Shown: positions 8,601 through 14,046 of the stretch, one piece after another
How positions within the stretch are numbered: the stretch's first letter is position 1
Layout: the number at the start of each line of letters is the position of its first letter
The notes under the pieces: model-generated
Database searches by the model: none
Told to the model about the DNA's origin: nothing
What the model saw: only the letters and a program-made list of their open reading frames with translations
Program-made: the position numbers and the translations under genes
DNA from: Pseudomonadota bacterium
GTDB taxonomy: Bacteria; Pseudomonadota; Alphaproteobacteria; Sphingomonadales; Sphingomonadaceae
DNA length: 22,905 nt
Direction: 5' to 3'
NCBI GenBank assembly: GCA_023417515.1
Contig: JAEZFL010000119.1
Location: forward strand, 1-22,905

Positions 8601-8909
8601 ACACATTGGGAATTGTGGAGCCACGTCCGCGGCGGCGCCACGCCGCTCGAGGCGCTCCAGCATGCGACCGTCGACGCCGCACGCGCCTACGGCTTCCGCG
8701 ATCTCGGCGTTATCGCACCGGGCAAGCTCGCCGACCTCGTGGTGCTGTCGGCCGATCCGATCGCCGACATCCGCAACAGCGACGACATCACCCATGTCAT
8801 GGTCAACGGCCGCCTCTACAATGCCGAGACGCTGAACGAGGAAGTCACCGGCAACCGCCAGCGCCCGCCCTATTTCTGGGAAGATTCGCAATCCGCAGCG
8901 GCGCAGTAA
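5676..8909 (+). CDS. Exported TolB-like beta-propeller amidohydrolase
   Basis: This is a 1077-residue exported enzyme. Residues 1-21 are a signal peptide ending ATAQQ. Residues about 45-620 contain about ten PD40/TolB-type propeller blades marked by SPDG-x-x-IAF motifs. Residues about 655-1060 are an imidazolonepropionase-like amidohydrolase with GHGHG (His725, His727), a candidate metal-bridging Lys822 in HSVKNYNQ, LEHNLP (His870) and ATGGHGQQQGLGTHWE (His968). The C terminus has the usual GVIAPGKLADLVVL segment. Known members are periplasmic or secreted metal-dependent hydrolases, often assumed to act on peptides or cyclic amides; the substrate is unknown. ATG at 5676 follows GGAGGG with a suitable spacer. 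The upstream 241 bases hold no convincing gene. The fusion of a Tricorn-like propeller with this amidohydrolase occurs elsewhere, so the architecture itself is not new. Confidence 0.9.
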   Translation: MFRGLAAVSLLLLSSTSLATAQQGRGGSGSASQPAWDVNAPPGQRLREVRIDTDEGTWMNVDVSPDGRTIAFDMLGDIYTMPIAGGTPRRLTSGLAFDHQPTFSPDGSRIAFTSDRGGGDNIWVMNADGSGVRQITSETFTLTNAPAWSPDGRFIAARKHFTTQRSLGTGEIWLYDASGQGNGVALVERPNPQHQKELGEPVFSPDGAHIYFSRDTTPGGTFQYAQDSNQQVFAIERYTVATGERTTIAGGPGGAVRPTPSPDGRSLAFVRREGGRSRLFVKDLATGAERRIYDDLDQDLQETWAVHGVYPTMDWTPDSRSIVFWAGGRIRRIDAAGGAATDIPFRVSDTRALIDPPRPEVDVAPPTVTTRMVRFPSVSPDGRQVVYESLGRLYIRDMSGGSARPLTAADGDFQLWPSWSRDGSRITFASWNDRTLGHIRTVSPDGSNLRTVTQAPGHYRRPRFSPDGQTIVFERDSGGYLTSELYSGETGIYRVPAGGGAATRVVGSGANPHFANLNDRVFLQVSENQKRRLVSVDLNGGNRRVHAEGDLITGYEVSPDGRALAFRENYNWFVTPFFNGAATMNLSSRSGPLPVTRATRHAGQFGHWGTGGRTFSWAFGPTLFTADTAALISRAPGASYTAPTQGTNLSMTVPADVPQGVVALVGARIVSMQDDNGGIIDDGVAIVEGNRIRAVGPRATTQIPADARQVDMAGRTIVPGFIDGHGHGPYGVDELVPQQNWSILSHLALGVTTIHDPSSTASEVFAAAEMQRAGIIQGPRLFSTGEVVYGARSPGVYAQIDSYDDALGHVRRLRAEGAHSVKNYNQPRRNQRQQVVAAARAENIASVAEGGSLFTMDMTLIADGNTVLEHNLPQERLYEDVLSFFSQSRVAYNPTLVVTYGGLAGDPYWAQAEPVWQHPLLTRHVPPGELANRVRVQTAPPDQFVDQVNAREADRLDARGVLVATGGHGQQQGLGTHWELWSHVRGGATPLEALQHATVDAARAYGFRDLGVIAPGKLADLVVLSADPIADIRNSDDITHVMVNGRLYNAETLNEEVTGNRQRPPYFWEDSQSAAAQ

Positions 8910-8923
8910 TTTCTCGTTAGGGA

Positions 8924-8944
8924 GTGGGGACTTACGGTCCCCAC
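8924..8944. terminator. Stem-loop just after the amidohydrolase gene
   Basis: GTGGGGA at 8924-8930 and TCCCCAC at 8938-8944 form a perfect 7-base stem with a 7-base loop, 15 bases after the amidohydrolase stop. There is no T-run after it, so it is at best a weak or factor-assisted terminator, or a processing hairpin before the PilZ gene 25 bases further on. Confidence 0.35.
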
Positions 8945-8968
8945 CCTGTCGTATGCGGGAGTGGGGCG

Positions 8969-9298
8969 ATGTTGGCGAAATTGGACGAAGCCATCTTGCG
9001 GCGGGTGCCGTTGCTCAATCTCCTGCGCCCGCCGCAGGTCGAGCAGCGCACCGAGCCGCGCTACGCCTGCTCGGAAGGCCAGCGTGCGACCCTGTTCCTC
9101 AGGGCCGGTGGCTCCTACGCGGCGCGGGTCGGCAACATCTCGACCAGCGGTGCGATGCTGAAGGTGGCCGCCCGCCCGCTGGTCGATGATCGAGTCGTGG
9201 TGACGTTCGAAGGCTGCGCCCCCCTCAGCGCGACGGTGCGCTGGGTGAAGGACGGCTGTGTCGGACTTCAGTTCGGCGATCCCATCTGCCTGGCCTGA
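8969..9298 (+). CDS. Small PilZ-domain protein, putative c-di-GMP receptor
   Basis: This 109-residue protein is essentially one PilZ domain after a short N-terminal segment. The two c-di-GMP contact motifs are present: RxxxR as RTEPR (27-31) and (D/N)xSxxG as NISTSG (56-61). The last strand motif VRWVKDGCVGLQF is also typical. PilZ proteins of this size act as soluble c-di-GMP sensors that bind a partner in motility, exopolysaccharide synthesis or surface attachment; the partner is not evident here. ATG at 8969 is chosen because GGGAG at 8957-8961 lies 7 bases upstream; a GTG at 8924 in the same frame has no ribosome binding site and overlaps the hairpin. It may be transcribed with the amidohydrolase or alone. 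Confidence 0.8.
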   Translation: MLAKLDEAILRRVPLLNLLRPPQVEQRTEPRYACSEGQRATLFLRAGGSYAARVGNISTSGAMLKVAARPLVDDRVVVTFEGCAPLSATVRWVKDGCVGLQFGDPICLA

Positions 9299-9326
9299 CC
9301 CGCGCCGCAGCAGCCTGCGACGCGGG
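9299..9326. terminator. Bidirectional hairpin between convergent PilZ and YceI genes
   Basis: A 12-base stem (9299-9310 with 9315-9326) has one mismatch and a CAGC loop, starting at the base after the PilZ stop codon. It sits between convergent genes, the YceI gene ending 8 bases further on. There is no T-run on either side, so strength as an intrinsic terminator is uncertain. Confidence 0.5.
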
Positions 9327-9334
9327 CCCGAGGC

Positions 9335-9973
9335 TCAGGAGGCGAGGTTGAACTCGCCGCTGATCTGAAGCGCGATCTCGTCGCTGAGCGCGGGCAGGGC
9401 ATAATTCATGCCATAGTCGCTGCGCTTGATCGTGCCGGTCGCCGAGAAGCCGGCGGTATAGACGCCCGCCATATTGTCGCCCGCCGCGTTGAAGGTGACG
9501 TTCAGGGTCAGCGGCCGGGTGATTCCCAGCATCGTGAAATCGCCGGTCACCTCGGCCGTCGTCGCGCCGGTGCGGCGGATCGCGGTCGAGTTGAACGTCG
9601 CGGTGGGATGGTTGGCGACATCGAAGAAGTCGGCATTCTTGAGGTGCGCATCAAGCGCGTCATTGTGCGTGGCCACCGATGGCGTGTTGACCGTCACGTT
9701 GAGCCGGCTGCGCTCGGGATTGGCGGAGTCGAGGTTCAGGCGCGCGTCGAAGTCGGTGAACTCACCATAATAGGTCGAGAAGCCGAAATGCGAGACCGAC
9801 CAGATGATCTTGGCGTGGCTCTTGTCGAGGGCGTAGGCGCCCGAGCGGACCTGCGGCGCGGCCTGCGCGGCGGCGGCGGCCGGCGCGGCCTCGGCCGGGG
9901 CTGAAGACAGCAGAACCGGCGTGCCGGCGGCGAGCAGCGCCGCGGAACCGGCGGCGAGAAGTAACTTACGGAT
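9335..9973 (-). CDS. YceI-family periplasmic protein with non-canonical ATC start
   Basis: YceI proteins are exported beta-barrel (lipocalin-like) proteins that bind isoprenoid or other amphiphilic ligands and are often induced by base or stress. The domain runs from GAYALDKSHAKIIWSVSHFGF to ALQISGEFNLAS and is full length. The frame continues upstream through a clear signal peptide (RKLLLAAGSAALLAAG, then an Ala/Pro-rich linker), but there is no ATG, GTG or TTG in frame between the upstream stop at 10013-10015 and a GTG at 9697. Starting at 9697 would delete the signal and about 45 residues of the domain. A perfect AGGAGG at 9979-9984 is 5 bases upstream of the ATC at 9971-9973, which is therefore the best start, giving 212 residues. 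Either ATC is used or a mutation or sequencing error has replaced ATG. Confidence 0.8.
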   Translation of the reverse strand: MRKLLLAAGSAALLAAGTPVLLSSAPAEAAPAAAAAQAAPQVRSGAYALDKSHAKIIWSVSHFGFSTYYGEFTDFDARLNLDSANPERSRLNVTVNTPSVATHNDALDAHLKNADFFDVANHPTATFNSTAIRRTGATTAEVTGDFTMLGITRPLTLNVTFNAAGDNMAGVYTAGFSATGTIKRSDYGMNYALPALSDEIALQISGEFNLAS

Positions 9974-9978
9974 GATAG

Positions 9979-9984
9979 CCTCCT
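9979..9984 (-). promoter_or_regulatory. Shine-Dalgarno that fixes the YceI ATC start
   Basis: On the minus strand this is a perfect AGGAGG, 5 bases before ATC (9971-9973) and 2 bases before a preceding ATC (9974-9976). Its strength and position just before the signal peptide are the reason for placing the start here. Confidence 0.7.
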
Positions 9985-10041
9985 GTTGGATTGGACGCGC
10001 TGTAGGGCGCGGTTATCCCGATCCATCTGGCAGGATCTGTG

Positions 10042-10093
10042 GCGTTGCGGAAGGCGCGGCGGCCGAATGATTGCGTTGCGAGACACGCAACGC
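10042..10093. repeat. Three GCGTTGCG boxes (operator-like or hairpin) upstream of the YceI gene
   Basis: GCGTTGCG occurs at 10042-10049 and 10073-10080, and its reverse complement CGCAACGC at 10086-10093. The last two form a perfect 8-base inverted repeat with a 5-base loop; the first is 31 bases (about three helical turns) from the second. The array lies 69-120 bases upstream of the YceI start and 25 bases after the esterase stop on the same strand. It could be a regulator site for the YceI gene, or the inverted pair could end the esterase transcript, though no T-run follows. Confidence 0.45.
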
Positions 10094-10118
10094 TTGAGTC
10101 GCGGCGTCAGACTTGCCG

Positions 10119-10826
10119 CTACTGAGCGAGTGCTTCGATCACCCGCGGCGTGATCGCACTCACCATCCGCTTCACGCCCTGGAAATTGGGGTGGAGGCCG
10201 TCGGCCTGGTTGAGCGCGCGATCGCCCGCGACCCCTTCGAGGAAGAATGGGTGGAAGCCGGCGCCGTACGCGCGCGCCAGTTCGGCGAACATCGGGTTGA
10301 AGGCGTGCGCATAATCCGGCCCGCGATCGGGCGCCGCGATCATCCCGGCGACGAGCCGCTTCACCTCTCGCCGCTCGAGTTCGGCGAGGATCGCGGCGAG
10401 GGCGGCGCGCGTCCGGGCGACCGGAAGGCCGCGAAGCATGTCGTTGGCGCCCAGGGCGACGATCGCCAGGTCCGGCTTCCGCGGCAGCCCGTCGAGCGTC
10501 AAGGCGAGCCGCCGAAGCCCTTGCGCCGCGGTGTCTCCCGACACGCCGGCATTGACGAGGCGAGCAGGCACGCCGTGTCGTCTCAGATGCGCTTCCAGCT
10601 GCGGCACGAAGCCGAGCTCGCGCGGCAGGCCGAAGCCGGCGGTGAGGCTGTCGCCCAGTGCGAAGATGTGGACTTCCTCGCCGACCCACCGCCGCTGCTG
10701 GCCGGCGGCCGCGATCGGCACGGCGAGTGCGGCCACCACGGCATGGACAAGGAAGCCTCGCCTCCCATAAGGCGCCGCCTCGCCCCGATTTCCGCTCCCG
10801 GACCGCATGACCGCGCGATACGTCAC
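10119..10826 (-). CDS. Exported GDSL esterase/lysophospholipase, TesA-like
   Basis: This SGNH/GDSL hydrolase resembles TesA, a periplasmic thioesterase/arylesterase/lysophospholipase that cleaves acyl esters. All four sequence blocks are visible: GDSLTAGFG with Ser60, NAGVSGDT, GANDM with Asn128, and DGLHPN with Asp209 and His212 (numbered from GTG at 10826). The N terminus reads GRRGFLVHAVVAALAVPIAAAG, where RRGFL followed by a hydrophobic stretch fits a twin-arginine export signal. GTG at 10826 is preferred, with GGGA 7 bases before it; ATG at 10808 is the alternative and keeps the same signal. A longer frame reaching 10925 is unlikely because it would leave only 20 bases to the divergent gene and bury the signal. 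It and the YceI gene lie in the same direction, 145 bases apart. Confidence 0.87.
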   Translation of the reverse strand: MTYRAVMRSGSGNRGEAAPYGRRGFLVHAVVAALAVPIAAAGQQRRWVGEEVHIFALGDSLTAGFGLPRELGFVPQLEAHLRRHGVPARLVNAGVSGDTAAQGLRRLALTLDGLPRKPDLAIVALGANDMLRGLPVARTRAALAAILAELERREVKRLVAGMIAAPDRGPDYAHAFNPMFAELARAYGAGFHPFFLEGVAGDRALNQADGLHPNFQGVKRMVSAITPRVIEALAQ

Positions 10827-10945
10827 CTTCGCTTCCCAAGCCACGCTGCCGGCGTGACGTTCATGCTGGCGACAGGCGAAGCGAGCAACTTGCCGGTCCA
10901 GGAGCCGGGGCCTAAGCCAATTCAACGATTTAAGGGATGATCGAC

Positions 10946-11830
10946 ATGCGCAAGCTCCTCCTGCTCGCCGCCTCCGCGGCGATCGCTGCTCCGGCTATCG
11001 CCCAGCAGGACGAGTCCGCGGCGCAGACCGGGGCGCAAGTGGCGGCGCCCGCCGCTCCGCCGCTTCAGCTCACCGAATCGCACCGCGCCGCCATTGCCGA
11101 GGCGATCCGCCGCGGCCGCCTGATCGCGGCGATCGACCGCGCCGGCGCGGTCACCACGCGCGACATGCTGTCCCGAATCGATGATCCCGCCGCCGCCGGC
11201 ATCGTCGGCTGGGTCGCGCAACCCGAGGGCAACGCCGTCACGGTCACTTATTATGCCCGCGAAGGCGACGATTACGTCGCCGTCTATCGCAGCCAGATGC
11301 TCGGCGGCCGGGCCGTGTCGCCGGAAGTGTTCGAGGCCGGCAGCCGCCCCGCTCTGGCCGGCGACGCCCTGCGCATGGCCCGGGCGCGCACCGCGGTCGG
11401 AGACCTCCAGCGCACGCCCTGCGGCGGCGGCAGCGACTTCAACACCATCATCCTGCCGCCGGCTTCCGCCGACGCGCCGGTCCTGGTCTATCGCATCAGT
11501 CCGCGCATGGCCGCGGAGAGGGTCCCCGCCGGCGGCCATTACCGGACCGAGGTCGCCGTCGACGGCAGCGTCGGGGAGACCGTCGCCCTTGCCGACGAAT
11601 GCACGGACCTGCGCCTGACGCCGCTCGCCGCCGGCCAGCGCCCGCGCCCGCTCGTCGTCAATGCCCGCGATTCCGAGCTGCCGGACGAGATCCACGTCTT
11701 CCTGTCGCTGTGGAGCGGCCGTCCGCTCGCCGTCGCCACCGGTACCGACGCGGTGCGGATGTGGGGCGTCACCGGGGAGACGATCGGCGAGCTTCCGCAA
11801 GGGCGCACCGAGCACCCGGTCGGAAGGTGA
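10946..11830 (+). CDS. Exported protein of unknown function
   Basis: This 294-residue protein is not recognised. Residues 1-20 form a clear signal peptide (RKLLLLAASAAIAAPAIAQQ), so it is probably periplasmic. An Ala/Pro-rich linker follows, then a mixed globular region with features such as MLSRIDDPAAAGIVGWV and a run VTVTYYAREGDDYVAVYRSQM that looks like beta-strands. Only two cysteines are present in the mature region (TPCGGGSDFN and ADECTDL), a possible disulfide. No catalytic motif was seen. ATG at 10946 is preferred over the ATG at 10937 because AGGG at 10933-10936 has a 9-base spacer to it and none to the earlier one. It is divergent from the esterase gene and lies 85 bases before the first M13 peptidase gene, so it may share that transcript. 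Confidence 0.75.
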   Translation: MRKLLLLAASAAIAAPAIAQQDESAAQTGAQVAAPAAPPLQLTESHRAAIAEAIRRGRLIAAIDRAGAVTTRDMLSRIDDPAAAGIVGWVAQPEGNAVTVTYYAREGDDYVAVYRSQMLGGRAVSPEVFEAGSRPALAGDALRMARARTAVGDLQRTPCGGGSDFNTIILPPASADAPVLVYRISPRMAAERVPAGGHYRTEVAVDGSVGETVALADECTDLRLTPLAAGQRPRPLVVNARDSELPDEIHVFLSLWSGRPLAVATGTDAVRMWGVTGETIGELPQGRTEHPVGR

Positions 11831-11915
11831 GTTGCGCCCCTAATACGGATTTTGCTTGCACGACTCGCCGCAAACCGCAAAGTCTCGTCCCCTGTCCTTA
11901 CCGGAGGGGATTATC

Positions 11916-13997
11916 ATGAGAAATCATCGCTTTGCGCTTTGCGCTATCCTGCTGCTCGCCGGCACCGCGCCGGTCTATGCCCAATCGCAGCCGCGCGCCG
12001 CGGACGCCCGCCCGCCGCAGGTCGCGCCGGGTTCGGCCGCGCGCCAGGGCCAGCCGCGTTACGGCACGTTCGGAATCGACCTCACCGCGCGCGACGTCGC
12101 CGTCGATCCGGGCGATGATTTCTACCGCTATGCCAACGGCACCTGGCTGAACAACACCGAGATTCCGGCCGATCGCACCGGCTGGAGCCTGTGGACCGTA
12201 TTGTCCGAGGACATCGAGCAGCAGCTTCGCGCGATCGTCACCGACGCTGCCGCGTCGAGCGACCCGGCGCAGCGCAAGGTCGGCGATTTCTACGCCGCCT
12301 GGATGGACGAAGCCGGAATCGAGGCGCGCGGCACCGCCCCCTTGCAGCCCTATCTCCAGCGCATCGCCGGCATCGCCAACCGCGACCAGCTTCTCGCGAC
12401 CTTCGCGACTCCCGGCTTCGTGTCGCCGGTCGGGGTCGGCATCATCCCGAACCTCGCCGATCCGACCCGCTACACGGCGGTCGCCGGCCAGAGCGGCCTC
12501 GGCATGCCCAACCGCGATTATTATCTGCGCGAGGGCGCGGAATATGACCGCTACCGCACCGCCTACCGCGATTACATCATTCAGCTCCACACGCTCGCGG
12601 GGATTCCTGACGGCGCCGCCAAGGCCGACCGCATCATCGCCCTCGAGCGCCAGATCGCCGAGGCGCACTGGACGCCGGAGCGCAGCCGCGACATCGCCGC
12701 GATCAACAACCCCATGACCCGCGCCCAGCTGATGGAGCTGGCCCCGCAGTTCGAGTGGGAGACCTATCTCCAGCGCCGCGGCCTCGGCGCCGCCGAGACC
12801 GTGATCGCGACCCAGACGACCGCGATCCAGGGCATCGGCCGACTGCTCGACGAGGTGCCGCTCGACACGTGGAAGGAGTATCTCGCCTTCCACTTCATCA
12901 ACAGCTACGCGACCTACCTGCCGCGCGCCTTCGACGAGGCGAAGTTCAACTTCTTCAGCCGCACCATCGCCGGCCAGGAGCAGCAGCGCGACCGCTGGAA
13001 GCGCGGCCTCGGCCTGGTCAACGGCGCGCTCGGCGAGGCGGTCGGCCGAATCTATGTCGAGCGCCACTTCCCGGCCGAGAGCCGCCGCCAGATGGACGAG
13101 CTGATCACCAATCTGCGCACCGCGTTCGGCGAGCGGCTGCGGACGCTCGACTGGATGGATGACGAGACCCGCGCCCAGGCGCTCGCCAAGCTCGACTCGT
13201 TCGAGCCGCGAATCGGCCATCCCGAAGTGTGGATCGACTATTCCAACTACCAGGTCGACCGTGGCGACCTGCTCGGCAACATGGTCCGCGCCGCGCAGTT
13301 CGGCTGGGACCTGCAGCTGTCGCGCTTCCCGAACCCGGTCGATCGCCGCCTGTGGGGCATGAACCCGCAGATCATCAACGCGTCCTACAACCCGCTGATG
13401 AACCAGATTACCTTCCCGGCCGGCATCCTCCAGGCGCCGTTCTTCGATCCCAATGCCGACCCGGCGGTCAATTACGGCGCGATCGGCGCGGTGATCGGCC
13501 ACGAGATCGGCCACGGCTTCGACGACCAGGGCCGCCGCTTCGACCCGACCGGCCGAGTCCGCGACTGGTGGACCGCGGCCTCGGCCGAGCGCTTCACCGA
13601 GCGCACCACGCGGCTCGGCCAGCAATATAATCAGTACAGCCCGCTGCCCGGACTCACCGTCAACGGCCAGCTCACCATGGGCGAGAATATCGGCGACCTC
13701 GGCGGCCTCGAAATGGCCTACGCCGCCTATCGCCGCCATGTCGCCCAGCATGGCGAGCCGCCGGTCCTCAACGGCCTCACCGGCGACCAGCGCTTCTTCC
13801 TGTCCTGGGCGCAGGTGTGGCGCAGCAAGCAGCGCGAAGGCGCGACCCGCCAGCGGGTGCTGACCGATCCGCACAGCCCGGACGAATATCGGGTCAACGG
13901 CGCGGTCCGCAACATCGACGCCTGGTACCGCGCCTTCAACGTGACTCCGGACGACGCCCTCTATCTGCCGCCGGAGCAGCGCGTCCATATCTGGTAA
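11916..13997 (+). CDS. M13 (neprilysin/PepO-type) zinc metallopeptidase, first copy
   Basis: This 693-residue exported oligopeptidase belongs to family M13 and should cleave short peptides. A signal peptide ends near PVYAQSQ. The N-terminal helical domain (GIDLTARDVAVDPGDDFYRYANGTW onward) and the C-terminal catalytic domain are complete. The zinc site is HEIGH (529-533) with the third ligand Glu590 in GENIGDLGG; NASYNP matches the substrate-backbone NAxY motif, and the protein ends VHIW, the usual M13 tail. ATG at 11916 is chosen because GGAGGGG is 5-6 bases upstream and the signal peptide begins there; an in-frame ATG at 11856 would add 20 non-signal residues. Most bacterial M13 proteins are about 670-700 residues, so this one is full length. 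A paralogue follows directly after a strong terminator. Confidence 0.95.
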   Translation: MRNHRFALCAILLLAGTAPVYAQSQPRAADARPPQVAPGSAARQGQPRYGTFGIDLTARDVAVDPGDDFYRYANGTWLNNTEIPADRTGWSLWTVLSEDIEQQLRAIVTDAAASSDPAQRKVGDFYAAWMDEAGIEARGTAPLQPYLQRIAGIANRDQLLATFATPGFVSPVGVGIIPNLADPTRYTAVAGQSGLGMPNRDYYLREGAEYDRYRTAYRDYIIQLHTLAGIPDGAAKADRIIALERQIAEAHWTPERSRDIAAINNPMTRAQLMELAPQFEWETYLQRRGLGAAETVIATQTTAIQGIGRLLDEVPLDTWKEYLAFHFINSYATYLPRAFDEAKFNFFSRTIAGQEQQRDRWKRGLGLVNGALGEAVGRIYVERHFPAESRRQMDELITNLRTAFGERLRTLDWMDDETRAQALAKLDSFEPRIGHPEVWIDYSNYQVDRGDLLGNMVRAAQFGWDLQLSRFPNPVDRRLWGMNPQIINASYNPLMNQITFPAGILQAPFFDPNADPAVNYGAIGAVIGHEIGHGFDDQGRRFDPTGRVRDWWTAASAERFTERTTRLGQQYNQYSPLPGLTVNGQLTMGENIGDLGGLEMAYAAYRRHVAQHGEPPVLNGLTGDQRFFLSWAQVWRSKQREGATRQRVLTDPHSPDEYRVNGAVRNIDAWYRAFNVTPDDALYLPPEQRVHIW

Positions 13998-14006
13998 TGA
14001 TTCCGA

Positions 14007-14032
14007 GGGGCCGGGCAACCGGCCCCTTTTTT
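14007..14032 (+). terminator. Strong Rho-independent terminator between the two M13 genes
   Basis: A perfect 8-base GC stem (GGGGCCGG at 14007-14014 with CCGGCCCC at 14019-14026) has a GCAA tetraloop and is followed by six T residues (14027-14032). It starts 9 bases after the first M13 stop. It ends only 5 bases before the GGAG of the second M13 gene, so that gene needs read-through or a promoter lying upstream of or inside the hairpin. Confidence 0.9.
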
Positions 14033-14046
14033 CTCGTGGAGTGCCC

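Noticed and set aside
9335..9697. Short YceI gene starting at GTG 9697
   Set aside because: This start has no ribosome binding site and would remove the signal peptide and the first part of the domain, which are intact upstream in the same frame.
10827..10925. N-terminal extension of the esterase to ATG 10925
   Set aside because: It would bury the Tat-like signal 50 residues inside and leave almost no room for promoters of two divergent genes.
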